Source of the DNA: Pseudomonas sp. ADAK13
GTDB taxonomy: Bacteria; Pseudomonadota; Gammaproteobacteria; Pseudomonadales; Pseudomonadaceae
Length of the DNA: 64,000 bases
Direction: 5' to 3'
Assembly (NCBI RefSeq): GCF_012935715.1
Contig: NZ_CP052860.1
Span: 3,348,001-3,412,000 of the forward strand
A program made the position numbers and the translations under genes. Position 1 is the stretch's first letter. The number at the start of each line of letters is the position of its first letter. Below, piece after piece: positions 1 to 7,387 of this stretch. The notes below the pieces were generated by a model. The model ran no database searches, was not told where the DNA came from, and saw only the letters and a program-made list of their open reading frames with translations.

Positions 1-108
1 CCCGGAAAACCCGAGTACAAACACCAGCCGCAGTGCCGCCAGCAACGCAAATACCAAACCGATCGCGCCCACGCCGTAGCGTAGGCGGCGCGAGTGCAGC
101 CATCCCAT
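1..108 (-). CDS. N-terminus of a membrane protein (cut by window edge)
   Basis: Only the first 36 codons lie in the window. They give a short basic start (MGWLHSRRLRYG) followed by one hydrophobic segment, as in the first membrane helix of an inner-membrane protein. The start overlaps the stop of the gene upstream as ATGATG; the second ATG was chosen because an AGAGG lies 6 bases before it. An LTA-synthase/phosphoethanolamine-transferase type sulfatase would fit this kind of N-terminus, but that is a guess from very little sequence. It is the last visible gene of the PepSY-cytochrome b561 operon. Confidence 0.55.
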   Translation of the reverse strand, partial: MGWLHSRRLRYGVGAIGLVFALLAALRLVFVLGFSG

Positions 109-707
109 CATTGACCTCTGTGCAGTTTTATAAGAGGGCGCCAGGCGGCCATCGCCAGCATCCACAACCCGGCCACCAGGCAGTAGCCTGTCAGCAGTGG
201 GTCGATCAGATAGTCCCAGTAGTTTTCCGAGGCCTTGAGCCGCAGCGCGAACGCCAGGGTGCCCGCCGCAAGCATCCACACGGCCAAGGTATTACGCAGC
301 CAGAGCATCAGCAGTGCGGCGATGCCTATCAGCACAATCATCGGCCGAGGGTTGAAACCCCAACGGTAGGGGTCGAAATACGTCAGGCCCATCGTCGCCG
401 GGTAAAGCACCAGGCTCAGGGCACCAAACATCAGCAACACCTGGAGCTTCTGCGGGTGCTGGAGTGGCTGCACCACGCCCAGACGGCACAGGCTGACCCA
501 CGCCAACAGCACCAGGGTGCTGATGGCCAAGTCATCAGTGAAGCTGCGCACATAGGCCGCCAACGGCAGTTCGTTGACCGGGATAAAACTCACCACCACC
601 AACACCGGCAGCAGCCATGGGCGCCAGGGCGCCGTCACGCGTAACAGGCTGAGCAGTACAAAACCCAACAGCACAAAACTCAAATGCGCTTGCCATTCAG
701 AAACCAT
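108..707 (-). CDS. polytopic inner-membrane protein of unknown function
   Basis: A 199-residue, strongly hydrophobic protein with about six or seven predicted membrane helices (roughly residues 6-22, 31-47, 62-76, 87-104, 122-137, 140-157 and 168-187) and short loops. I do not recognise the family. Its ATG overlaps the stop of the sialidase-like gene (TGATG), so the two are translationally coupled. The downstream gene overlaps in the same way. The context suggests a role with envelope glycans or lipids, but no catalytic motif is visible. Confidence 0.75.
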   Translation of the reverse strand: MVSEWQAHLSFVLLGFVLLSLLRVTAPWRPWLLPVLVVVSFIPVNELPLAAYVRSFTDDLAISTLVLLAWVSLCRLGVVQPLQHPQKLQVLLMFGALSLVLYPATMGLTYFDPYRWGFNPRPMIVLIGIAALLMLWLRNTLAVWMLAAGTLAFALRLKASENYWDYLIDPLLTGYCLVAGLWMLAMAAWRPLIKLHRGQ

Positions 708-1975
708 CACATGCGCTCCGACAGCCAGGCTTCGTTGAAGCTGACGTGTTTGATGAACGTGTTGTTCCACGAGTACACCAGGTGGTACATGCCGTCCGGG
801 CTGCGGCTGAAGTACGGGTACTCGTATTCGAAATCGCAGCCACGGGGTTTGCACACCCGGTAATCCAGGCTGCTGAGGAAGCGTTGTTCCAGCGGCAGAC
901 GGCGGGCGCCGCTGGATTCGCGGAAGCCTTCGCCGATGATTTCCTTGTAGGCCTCGGGGGAGAAGGGTTGGCCCAGCGGGTCGGGGGACTGGTCCAGTTC
1001 CACCACGGTGCGCCACTGGTTGAGGTTGGCATCGGTGCCGTACAGGCTCAGCTTGAAGCGCCCGTCCTGCAGGTCGTTGAGTGCCACCAGCAAACCGTCG
1101 CCCTCAGTGCTGACGGCCGCCAACGAGGAGTTGGGGTTGGACGGCTCCAGCGGGTAAGGCTCGCTCCAGGTTTGCCCGGCGTCTTCGGTGCGGCTGGCGA
1201 GCACTCGGTGATGAGTTTCGCCGGCGTAACGCAGCATGGCGATGGCGCGCTGGCCGTCCTGCGGGACGATGGTCGGTTGCAGCGAATTTTTCCCACGACT
1301 GATACGGAATTTGTCGACCACCGCACCGTCGGCGCTCAAGTACAGGTACTCGGCGAATTTGCCCATGAACTCGTGGTACACCGGCAGGCCGATGGAACCG
1401 TCGGCATGGAACACCGGCGCAGCGCGCACCAGGGTGCTGATGTTGAAAAACGGTGAAGTGATCAACTGCCGAGGCGCCGACCAGTGGGTGCCGAGGTCGT
1501 CCGAGACCATCACATTGATCGCACTGGTGGCCCAGCCGCCTACCGACACCGAGACGTAAAACATCCACAGGCGGTTGTCCGGCGCCAGGGCGATCACCGG
1601 GTTGCCCAGTTTGCGGATGTAACGGTGGGTGCCGTCGCGCGTGCTTTCGCGGGTGGCGAGTACCTGCTCCGGGCCCCACTCGGCGCTTTTCGCGTCAAAG
1701 CGCGCGGTGCGCACCTGCACATCGGCGGCGCCTTCGCGGGAGCCGGCAAACCACACGGCCATCAGGTCGCCGCCGGGCAGGGCGGTGACCGAGGAGGAGT
1801 GCACGAAGTCATTGAGCTGCGAGGAGACAAAGCGGCTGCTGTATTGCGGGGTGGCCGCTGCCTGGGACGTGTCCTTGGCGGGCAGGGCAAACGGCGCCAA
1901 CACGTGGGGCGGATGACTTTGCCAGGCGGCGAAAAATACCACTAGCAGGCTGCAGATCATGAATAGCGGGCGCAT
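707..1975 (-). CDS. sialidase-like BNR/Asp-box repeat protein
   Basis: A 422-residue protein with an N-terminal signal anchor or signal peptide (MRPLF followed by a hydrophobic run to about residue 18), then a six-bladed-propeller type domain. Two clear Asp boxes of the S/T-x-D-x-G-x-x-W type are visible: SDDLGTHW at 158-165 and TEDAGQTW at 263-270. An early WFAGSREG (75-82) resembles the first-strand Arg motif of BNR sialidase-like proteins. Family knowledge points to glycan recognition or exo-glycosidase activity in the periplasm; the substrate is unknown. An alternative start at 2014 has a better AGGAGG 10 bases upstream but overlaps the cytochrome gene by 17 bases and adds 13 residues before the hydrophobic segment. 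Confidence 0.8.
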   Translation of the reverse strand: MRPLFMICSLLVVFFAAWQSHPPHVLAPFALPAKDTSQAAATPQYSSRFVSSQLNDFVHSSSVTALPGGDLMAVWFAGSREGAADVQVRTARFDAKSAEWGPEQVLATRESTRDGTHRYIRKLGNPVIALAPDNRLWMFYVSVSVGGWATSAINVMVSDDLGTHWSAPRQLITSPFFNISTLVRAAPVFHADGSIGLPVYHEFMGKFAEYLYLSADGAVVDKFRISRGKNSLQPTIVPQDGQRAIAMLRYAGETHHRVLASRTEDAGQTWSEPYPLEPSNPNSSLAAVSTEGDGLLVALNDLQDGRFKLSLYGTDANLNQWRTVVELDQSPDPLGQPFSPEAYKEIIGEGFRESSGARRLPLEQRFLSSLDYRVCKPRGCDFEYEYPYFSRSPDGMYHLVYSWNNTFIKHVSFNEAWLSERM

Positions 1976-1997
1976 AGAGAACCTGTCGGGAAAAGGA

Positions 1998-2543
1998 TTA
2001 CTGCGCACGGTCATCCGGCAGGCGCCTCCTGCGGCCGGTGAGCATGGATAACGGCAGGTTGTCCCGCACCTGGATACTTTCAAACACCGCCGCCAGCACA
2101 TGCACGCCAACCAGACCCGCCAGCACATTGGCGGCGGTTTCGTGCAACAGCAGCGGCCAATCGGCGCCCCACAGGGCATCGACTTCCTGCATCAAAAAGC
2201 CGCTGACGCCGATCGTCAGCAGCGCCAGCAACATCAGAATCATCACCAGCGCACCAATGGGCGAGTGGCCCAGGCGGTGCTGCGGTCGGCGGTTGAGCAA
2301 TGAACGCACATGGCTTTTGAGTCGTTCCGACGTCGGCCAAAAATCTGCCCAGCGTGCGCTGCGCGGCCCTGCAAATCCCCACACCAACCGCACCAGCAAC
2401 CAGGCCATGGCGTAATAGCCCAGCCACACATGCCAGTCGTCGCCTGCTTCGTTGAAGAAGTAATTGGCCACAAAGACGCCGGCGATGGAGAGGTGAAACA
2501 CCCTGACCACCGGGTCCCAGAGGCGCAGGGAGGTTGCTGGCAT
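1998..2543 (-). CDS. cytochrome b561 family membrane protein
   Basis: A 181-residue four-helix membrane protein. It has the RLWDPVVRVFH start typical of bacterial di-haem cytochrome b/b561 proteins. Candidate haem-ligand histidines are H17, H38, H134 and H148 in the first, second and last helices. It probably moves electrons across the inner membrane. Pairing with a PepSY protein and a divergent two-component system is a recurring arrangement in pseudomonads. It sits directly after the PepSY gene and ends inside the start region of the sialidase-like gene, so it is very likely in one operon. Confidence 0.88.
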   Translation of the reverse strand: MPATSLRLWDPVVRVFHLSIAGVFVANYFFNEAGDDWHVWLGYYAMAWLLVRLVWGFAGPRSARWADFWPTSERLKSHVRSLLNRRPQHRLGHSPIGALVMILMLLALLTIGVSGFLMQEVDALWGADWPLLLHETAANVLAGLVGVHVLAAVFESIQVRDNLPLSMLTGRRRRLPDDRAQ

Positions 2544-2809
2544 CAGCCCTTGATCTCAGTCTTCACGGCCTTGCCGGTGACTGGATCGTGGTAGATCTCG
2601 ACCTTGCGTTTGTCCTTGTCAAAGCCGTAGATCTCGTAGCAGTTGCCATCGGTGACCTTGAACTTGCTGATCTCGTAGCCTTGGGCTTTGAGTTGGTCCT
2701 GAAAGGCCTTCTGGTCCTGCCATTGCGAGCGCTCGGCAGTGGTGCATTGCGGGCCGGCAATGGCCAGGGGGCTGGCGATAATCAGCGACAGCAGGAGAAT
2801 TTTACGCAT
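2543..2809 (-). CDS. PepSY domain protein, exported
   Basis: An 88-residue protein with a signal peptide (MRKILLLSLIIASPLAIAG, cleavage near 18-20) and a mature PepSY-like domain: a helix (WQDQKAFQDQLKAQGY) followed by strands carrying the CYEIYG and DPVTGKAV motifs. Small periplasmic PepSY proteins are thought to be inhibitors or sensors in the envelope. An upstream in-frame ATG at 2842 adds only 11 residues before the signal peptide; the start at 2809 has GCAGGAG-type complementarity just upstream. First gene of the minus-strand operon facing the two-component genes. Confidence 0.85.
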   Translation of the reverse strand: MRKILLLSLIIASPLAIAGPQCTTAERSQWQDQKAFQDQLKAQGYEISKFKVTDGNCYEIYGFDKDKRKVEIYHDPVTGKAVKTEIKG

Positions 2810-2856
2810 GGAAACGCTCTCAGCAGATGTGGGAGATTTCACTGTGCAAAACCAAC

Positions 2857-2873
2857 CTTAGCGAAAGCTTAGT
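2857..2873 (+). promoter_or_regulatory. candidate QseB/PmrA-type direct-repeat box
   Basis: Two direct half-sites, CTTAGC and CTTAGT, separated by 5 bases (11-base period), lie in the 146-base gap between the divergent PepSY and response-regulator genes. This geometry matches the tandem YTTAA-N6-YTTAA boxes bound by PmrA/QseB-family regulators. The neighbouring regulator is of that family, so auto-control and control of the PepSY operon are likely. Confidence 0.5.
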
Positions 2874-2955
2874 TGGCAACGGCCCGTAACATCTTTCTCG
2901 AAATAGCCTCGGCGGTTACACGGCATCATGCCGCCGTTACTCCAGAGAATCAGCT

Positions 2956-3618
2956 ATGCGCCTGCTCCTTGTCGAAGATGACCGTGCCCTCGGCCAAGGG
3001 ATTCGCGTGGCCCTCAGCGCCGAAGGCTACACCTTGGACTGGCTGCAAGACGGCGTCAGTGCCCTGCATGCGTTGCGCAGCGAAAGCTTCGACCTGCTGC
3101 TGCTCGACCTCGGCCTGCCGCGCCTCGACGGCCTGACACTCCTGCAAACCCTGCGCGCCGAGCAATACGACCTGCCAGTGATGATCCTCACCGCGCGCGA
3201 CGACACTGCCGAACGTATCGCCGGCCTGGATGCCGGCGCCGACGACTACCTGGTCAAACCCTTTGACGTCGAAGAATTCAAGGCTCGTGTGCGCGCCTTG
3301 TTGCGTCGCAGCCAGGGCCGCGCGCAGCCAATGCTGGAGCATGCGGGCGTGAGCCTCGACCCGGCGACCCAACAAGTCAGTTATCAGGGCCAGGACATCG
3401 TGGTGACGCCGATGGAATATCAACTGCTCCATCAACTGATGGTGCGCCCCGGCAAAGTCGTCACCCGCGAACGCTTGTCCCGCGCGCTTTACGGCTGGCA
3501 GGACCGCGTCGAAAGCAACACCCTCGAAGTCCTTATCCACAACCTGCGCAAAAAACTCTCCACCGATCTGATCCGCACCGTGCGCGGCGTGGGCTACGTG
3601 GTGGAGCTCAAGCCATGA
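2956..3618 (+). CDS. response regulator, OmpR/QseB-PmrA family
   Basis: A 220-residue two-domain regulator. The receiver domain (1-115) has the acidic pocket VEDD, phospho-acceptor D51 in LLLDLGLP, T79 in ILTARDD and K101 in LVKPFD. The C-terminal winged helix (about 125-218) ends with the usual RTVRGVGYV. The closest relatives by motif are QseB, PmrA and TctD-type regulators. Its ATGA stop overlaps the kinase start, so both are co-translated. It probably regulates the divergent PepSY-cytochrome b561 operon through the tandem CTTAG box between them. Confidence 0.93.
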   Translation: MRLLLVEDDRALGQGIRVALSAEGYTLDWLQDGVSALHALRSESFDLLLLDLGLPRLDGLTLLQTLRAEQYDLPVMILTARDDTAERIAGLDAGADDYLVKPFDVEEFKARVRALLRRSQGRAQPMLEHAGVSLDPATQQVSYQGQDIVVTPMEYQLLHQLMVRPGKVVTRERLSRALYGWQDRVESNTLEVLIHNLRKKLSTDLIRTVRGVGYVVELKP

Positions 3619-5012
3619 ACTCGGTTCGCGCGCGCATCCTCATCCCGGTGCTGGTGCTGATCCTGCTGGGTGATGGACTGATCAGTTGGCTGGTGCTGCG
3701 GGACAGTCACCACGAAATCGAAGAAGTCTACGACGCCCAACTCGCCCAAAGCGCCCGTTTGCTGCAAGGCGTACTGCGTCAGCGCGACCCCGGCGATGCC
3801 GACTGGGACCGCCTCTATCAGGCTTTCGACCAGGCCATGAGCCGCGTCGGCGAAGACGGCGCCGCGCACCCTTATGAGACCCGCCTGACCTTTCAGGTAT
3901 GGCGCCCCGATGGTCAACTGCTCGTACGTTCCACTGATGCACCGATCCTCAACACACCGCCCACCACACTCGGGCCCCACGACCTGACGGAAAACGGCAA
4001 CGACTGGTGCGCGTTCATGCTTGCCGACATGCAACAAGGCCTGCTCATTTGGGTGGGCGAGCGCGACGACATTCGCCAGGACGTGATCCAGCGCATCATC
4101 CGCCATACCCTCTGGCCCATCCTGATTGGCGTACCGCTGCTGGCGTTGTTGATCTGGCTGACCATCGGCTGGGGCCTCAAACCCCTGCGCGCGATGGCCC
4201 AGGCCATTCGCGGGCGGGACAGCAATACGTTGCGACCGCTGCAGCTTGAGCCATTGCCCACGGACCTGGAACCGATGCAAACCGCGCTGAACCGCTTGCT
4301 GGTGCAGGTGGACGACCTGCTGGAGCGGGAGCGTCGGTTTATTGCGGACGCGGCGCATGAACTGCGCACGCCGTTGGCGATATTGCGCATTCATGCACAG
4401 AACGCCCAGAGCGCGGAAACCGAGGAACAGCGGCGAGAGGCGTTGGACTTCCTGGTCAACGGCGTGGACCGGGCGACGCGTATTGGCAGCCAACTGCTGA
4501 CCATGGCGCGCATCGAGCCGCAGTTGAACAACACCGTACGAGTGCGTGTGCAGTTGACGGAGTTGGTGCGCGAAGAACTTGCGGAACTGACGCCCCTGGC
4601 GATGGAGAAAGGCGTTGAGTTGGTGCTGGAAGGGGATGAGGAATGCTGGATTGAAACGGACCCGATAGCGTTGGCGATTGCGCTGCAGAACCTGGTGACC
4701 AATGCGCTGAATTTCTCGCCGGCGGGGAGTGAAGTGAGGGTGATGGTGCGGAGGACGGATTCGGGCGTGGTGCAGCTGTGTGTGGAGGATGCGGGGCCGG
4801 GGATTGATGAAGGGGAAATTGGAAGGTTGTTCGAGCGGTTTTATAGTCGCGGGAATGCGAATGGGGCGGGGTTGGGGCTGGCGATTGTGCAGATGATCGT
4901 GGGGAGGATTGGGGGGCGGTTGGAGTTGTATAACCGGGAGGTGGGTGGGTTGTGTGCGCGGTTGAGTTTTAGCTCCTGCGTGCTGAAACCGGTGGGAATA
5001 CCACACCGTTGA
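3615..5012 (+). CDS. sensor histidine kinase, QseC/PmrB-like
   Basis: A 465-residue kinase: membrane helix 1 at about 7-27, a periplasmic sensor region of about 135 residues, helix 2 at about 166-185, HAMP, then a HisKA domain with phospho-acceptor H248 in ADAAHELRTPLA. The ATPase domain has the N box (NLVTNALNFS), G1 box (DAGPGI) and G2 box (GAGLGLAIV). It shares the ATGA junction with the response regulator. The ligand is not evident. Its last 44 bases, coding for a tail (about SSCVLKPVGIPHR) beyond the usual kinase end, overlap the 3' end of the convergent gene at 4969-5439. Confidence 0.93.
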   Translation: MNSVRARILIPVLVLILLGDGLISWLVLRDSHHEIEEVYDAQLAQSARLLQGVLRQRDPGDADWDRLYQAFDQAMSRVGEDGAAHPYETRLTFQVWRPDGQLLVRSTDAPILNTPPTTLGPHDLTENGNDWCAFMLADMQQGLLIWVGERDDIRQDVIQRIIRHTLWPILIGVPLLALLIWLTIGWGLKPLRAMAQAIRGRDSNTLRPLQLEPLPTDLEPMQTALNRLLVQVDDLLERERRFIADAAHELRTPLAILRIHAQNAQSAETEEQRREALDFLVNGVDRATRIGSQLLTMARIEPQLNNTVRVRVQLTELVREELAELTPLAMEKGVELVLEGDEECWIETDPIALAIALQNLVTNALNFSPAGSEVRVMVRRTDSGVVQLCVEDAGPGIDEGEIGRLFERFYSRGNANGAGLGLAIVQMIVGRIGGRLELYNREVGGLCARLSFSSCVLKPVGIPHR

Positions 5013-5439
5013 AGGTGTGGGTGCAGCAGTTGCAAAACGGCTTCATGAACGCGGGTGTCAATTGCGGGTTAACCTTTTGTAGCAAGCCCGCCTCGTCGAC
5101 GTATAAGCCGCTGTAATAGGTGGACTCGCCGATTCGCACGTACTCGTTTTTGTCGCTTTCACACACGGCAACCATCCAGAACACAGGTTCCGGGCGATCC
5201 AGGCGGGCATTGGCCTCGCTGAAAACTTCATCCCACCGATGACCGACCTTGGACAGGAGAAACCGGAATAATGGTGTGTAATCGAAGCCGTGCCGGTGAT
5301 GGCTGTGCATCGAGCCACGGCTTAGGGTGGAGTTCTTTTCGCTTTTGCTATGGCGTTGTTGCCTATAGGTGCGGCAACTTCCGTGATGCACGTTGTACGT
5401 GCGGGTGTTGACTGAGCGATAGAGAGGGGGCTTTTTCAT
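4969..5439 (-). CDS. conserved protein downstream of bacteriocin immunity gene
   Basis: A 156-residue cytoplasmic protein without signal peptide or membrane helix. The basic N-terminal third is rich in His, Arg and Ser (residues 1-50). A central FDYTPLFRFLLSKVGHRWDEVF is followed by an RLDRPEPVFWMV segment, and a cysteine cluster FCNCCTHTF (C136, C138, C139, with H141) could bind metal. I know similar proteins in pseudomonads but no assigned function. It starts 9 bases after the immunity gene with AAGGA upstream, so it belongs to the bacteriocin transcription unit. A role as accessory immunity, release or regulatory factor is only inference. Its 3' end overlaps the sensor kinase by 44 bases. 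Confidence 0.75.
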   Translation of the reverse strand: MKKPPLYRSVNTRTYNVHHGSCRTYRQQRHSKSEKNSTLSRGSMHSHHRHGFDYTPLFRFLLSKVGHRWDEVFSEANARLDRPEPVFWMVAVCESDKNEYVRIGESTYYSGLYVDEAGLLQKVNPQLTPAFMKPFCNCCTHTFNGVVFPPVSARRS

Positions 5440-5448
5440 TAGGGTCCT

Positions 5449-5727
5449 TTATGGCTGCCTGGACGCTTGAGGTGGCCATGTACCTTGGTAACTGAAAGAA
5501 ATTTGGAAATCGAAAAGCGTTGGATTGATCACCTGCTTGAAGTGGGGTTGGAGGGTCCCAATCCAACTTGGGAGAATGTCGAAGCCTCCGGCATAAATTT
5601 GGGGCTCTTCGTCTAAACCGAGTGCGATAAGGATGCTTTTGTCGTCCTCGAAATTTATCGAGTACTCATCGGCTTCCAGGTTTTCGGTTCGCTTGTCGTA
5701 CCATGCCAATCTGATTTTCATAACCAT
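5449..5727 (-). CDS. colicin E3/cloacin-type immunity protein
   Basis: A 92-residue acidic protein matching the cloacin/colicin E3 immunity family. LAWYDKRTENLEADEYS aligns with the LTWFDKSTEDFKGEEYS start of ImmE3, and the GGFDILPSWIGTLQPHF and FQISFSYQGTW segments match the later strands. These proteins bind and neutralise the RNase domain of the cognate bacteriocin. The ATG at 5727 has GGAG at a suitable distance; a second ATG two codons later is possible. It starts 13 bases after the toxin stop, the usual toxin-immunity arrangement. Confidence 0.93.
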   Translation of the reverse strand: MVMKIRLAWYDKRTENLEADEYSINFEDDKSILIALGLDEEPQIYAGGFDILPSWIGTLQPHFKQVINPTLFDFQISFSYQGTWPPQASRQP

Positions 5728-5740
5728 AAAATATCTCCAC

Positions 5741-6904
5741 TTATTTGTTTGTGCGGCGCTTATCTTTTGCCTCGCCCCTACGATCGCCGGTATAGGGGTC
5801 AAAAGAACCTAGGTGGCTTAGGTCATTGCTGCGGTAGGTTTCCAGTTCGCCCTTCTCGTAATCCCATTCGTAAATTGTTCTTCCCTTGGCGTCTTTCCAA
5901 CGTTTACGGAGACCACCTCCGCCTCGTCTTTGAGTTTTCCCCTTTTGTTCTATCAAGCCAGGGAAACCGGTGATGTCTTCAGTTCTAGGAGCAGGAAAAT
6001 AATCATGATCTGAGTTTCTCAAACCCTTCCTGGGCTCGCTAACCACCACATACAGCGGCCGAACCCCCGACTCCACCGGAAACACCAGAATAAAATCCCG
6101 ATACTCCGGCGGATAAATCGGGTTCACCAGAATCTGTTTGGCCGCTTCCGTCGGCGGATAAATCCACATCACCGGCGCTTGTGGCGCAGCCTCCAATGCC
6201 GGTATGCCAAGGGTGTCGCCAGGATCAATGGCCGGCGTCCAAATCAGCTCCACACCCTCGCCAAGATCCGCCACATACTGGCTGTCACGACTCTGAAACT
6301 GCACCACATCGATCATCTGCCAGTCAGCGTTTTTGCCGGTATAAAACCCATACCCCTTCAGCGTCCCGTCGGCGCGTTGCTCGATATGCAACCGCATCCG
6401 CGAGCGGGCTTTTTGCAGGTGACGAAGCTGCTCTTCGCTATAGAGCGCACTGTCGCCAAGCTCCGATGGCCATGCCAGCGCCACCAGCCCTGCCAGCAAA
6501 CCCCCAGCGGCGGCACCGACCGCCGCAGCCGCGGACTCCAATGCCGCAGTACGCAATACGAGCTGGCCAAGCCCCACGGGCAGGGCACTGCCACTGATTT
6601 TCCTGAGGGACACGCCGCCGTGGCTGTCCACCTCCCGCCCGCCTAACAGCGTGAAATGACCGTAGTCCTTGATCAGCTCAAGCGGCACATAACCGGTGGG
6701 GTTGTTGTAGCTGACTATCCCGTCGGGCAGTTGGCACGACTTGGCGAATACCTGGCCTGGAATCCTTGCAGGTTCAGGCGATGGCACAGGAGGCGCTTCA
6801 TACAAATCAATGAACGGTGAATACGGAATCTGCTTAGGCTGCGGAGCCAGAATTCGCCGCTTCAGCTGCTCTTCTTCGGTAATCGGATACGCGCGCTCTG
6901 TCAT
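5741..6904 (-). CDS. compact S-type pyocin/bacteriocin with colicin E3-type rRNase domain
   Basis: A 387-residue toxin. Residues 1-60 are Pro-rich with no signal peptide, 50-110 contain the GQVFAKSC motif, 115-145 are Ala/Gly-rich and hydrophobic, about 150-300 resemble the S-type pyocin domain, and 305-387 are a colicin E3-type cytotoxic RNase domain (DHDYFPAP, GGGGLRKRW, YEWD, HLGSFDP). Colicin E3 cuts 16S rRNA in the decoding site. Aligning E3 catalytic D510, H513, E517 and R545 gives D348, K351, E355 and R383, so the His is replaced by Lys. At 387 residues it lacks room for the long receptor-binding and translocation parts of classical S pyocins; related short proteins are often linked to type VI secretion. 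The cognate immunity gene follows directly. Confidence 0.92.
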   Translation of the reverse strand: MTERAYPITEEEQLKRRILAPQPKQIPYSPFIDLYEAPPVPSPEPARIPGQVFAKSCQLPDGIVSYNNPTGYVPLELIKDYGHFTLLGGREVDSHGGVSLRKISGSALPVGLGQLVLRTAALESAAAAVGAAAGGLLAGLVALAWPSELGDSALYSEEQLRHLQKARSRMRLHIEQRADGTLKGYGFYTGKNADWQMIDVVQFQSRDSQYVADLGEGVELIWTPAIDPGDTLGIPALEAAPQAPVMWIYPPTEAAKQILVNPIYPPEYRDFILVFPVESGVRPLYVVVSEPRKGLRNSDHDYFPAPRTEDITGFPGLIEQKGKTQRRGGGGLRKRWKDAKGRTIYEWDYEKGELETYRSNDLSHLGSFDPYTGDRRGEAKDKRRTNK

Positions 6905-7029
6905 GACGACTCACTTCCCTGTGCAAGGAAGCGAGCCTATGAGAGCTGAGAAGAACCTGAAATTCTCGTTGTTCGATGGGAGGTGTGGGAAATGTCACTT
7001 TATCAATCGCTACATTGAGCCAAGTACAC

Positions 7030-7350
7030 TTACTCTCGTTGAGAGCGCTGTATCCCCGTGCTCAATTGAGCAGCTTTGTTGCGTAACTCGTCCAACCGGT
7101 CGTTTAACTCTTTGTATCCCGGCTTCCAGGAAAAAACGCCGCCTTCGCTGCTTTGTCCAAGAACGAGGTCATTGAACGAACCCATTCCGCCGTATGCAGA
7201 GCGCAAATAGGTGATTCCGGAGTAATCGGATGCTTGCAATAAGGTTTTGGCCTTACGCATCCAGTGGCTCCAGTGATTGTCCCCGTCGCTTTCCAGCAGG
7301 GTGGCAAGATCCCCAAGCACATCGATTAGCTCTGCGGTTTTCGGGCCCAT
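7030..7350 (-). CDS. DUF6966-like small protein
   Basis: A 106-residue cytoplasmic protein, mostly helical, with the pattern LLESDGDNHWSHWM and YGGMGSFNDLVL that I associate with the DUF6966 family. Function is unknown; small proteins of this type are often scattered near toxin genes, so an orphan immunity role is possible but unproven. The ATG has AAGGA 9 bases upstream. It lies about 125 bases upstream of the bacteriocin gene on the same strand; that gap contains no further gene. Confidence 0.75.
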   Translation of the reverse strand: MGPKTAELIDVLGDLATLLESDGDNHWSHWMRKAKTLLQASDYSGITYLRSAYGGMGSFNDLVLGQSSEGGVFSWKPGYKELNDRLDELRNKAAQLSTGIQRSQRE

Positions 7351-7387
7351 AGTGGGAAGTCCTTACAAGCGGAGTTTTCGTATTGGC

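Noticed and set aside
6905..7029. LexA or PrtN (P-box) site for the bacteriocin
   Set aside because: I looked for CTGT-N8-ACAG and repeated ATTG-N-GT boxes upstream of the toxin and saw no convincing match.
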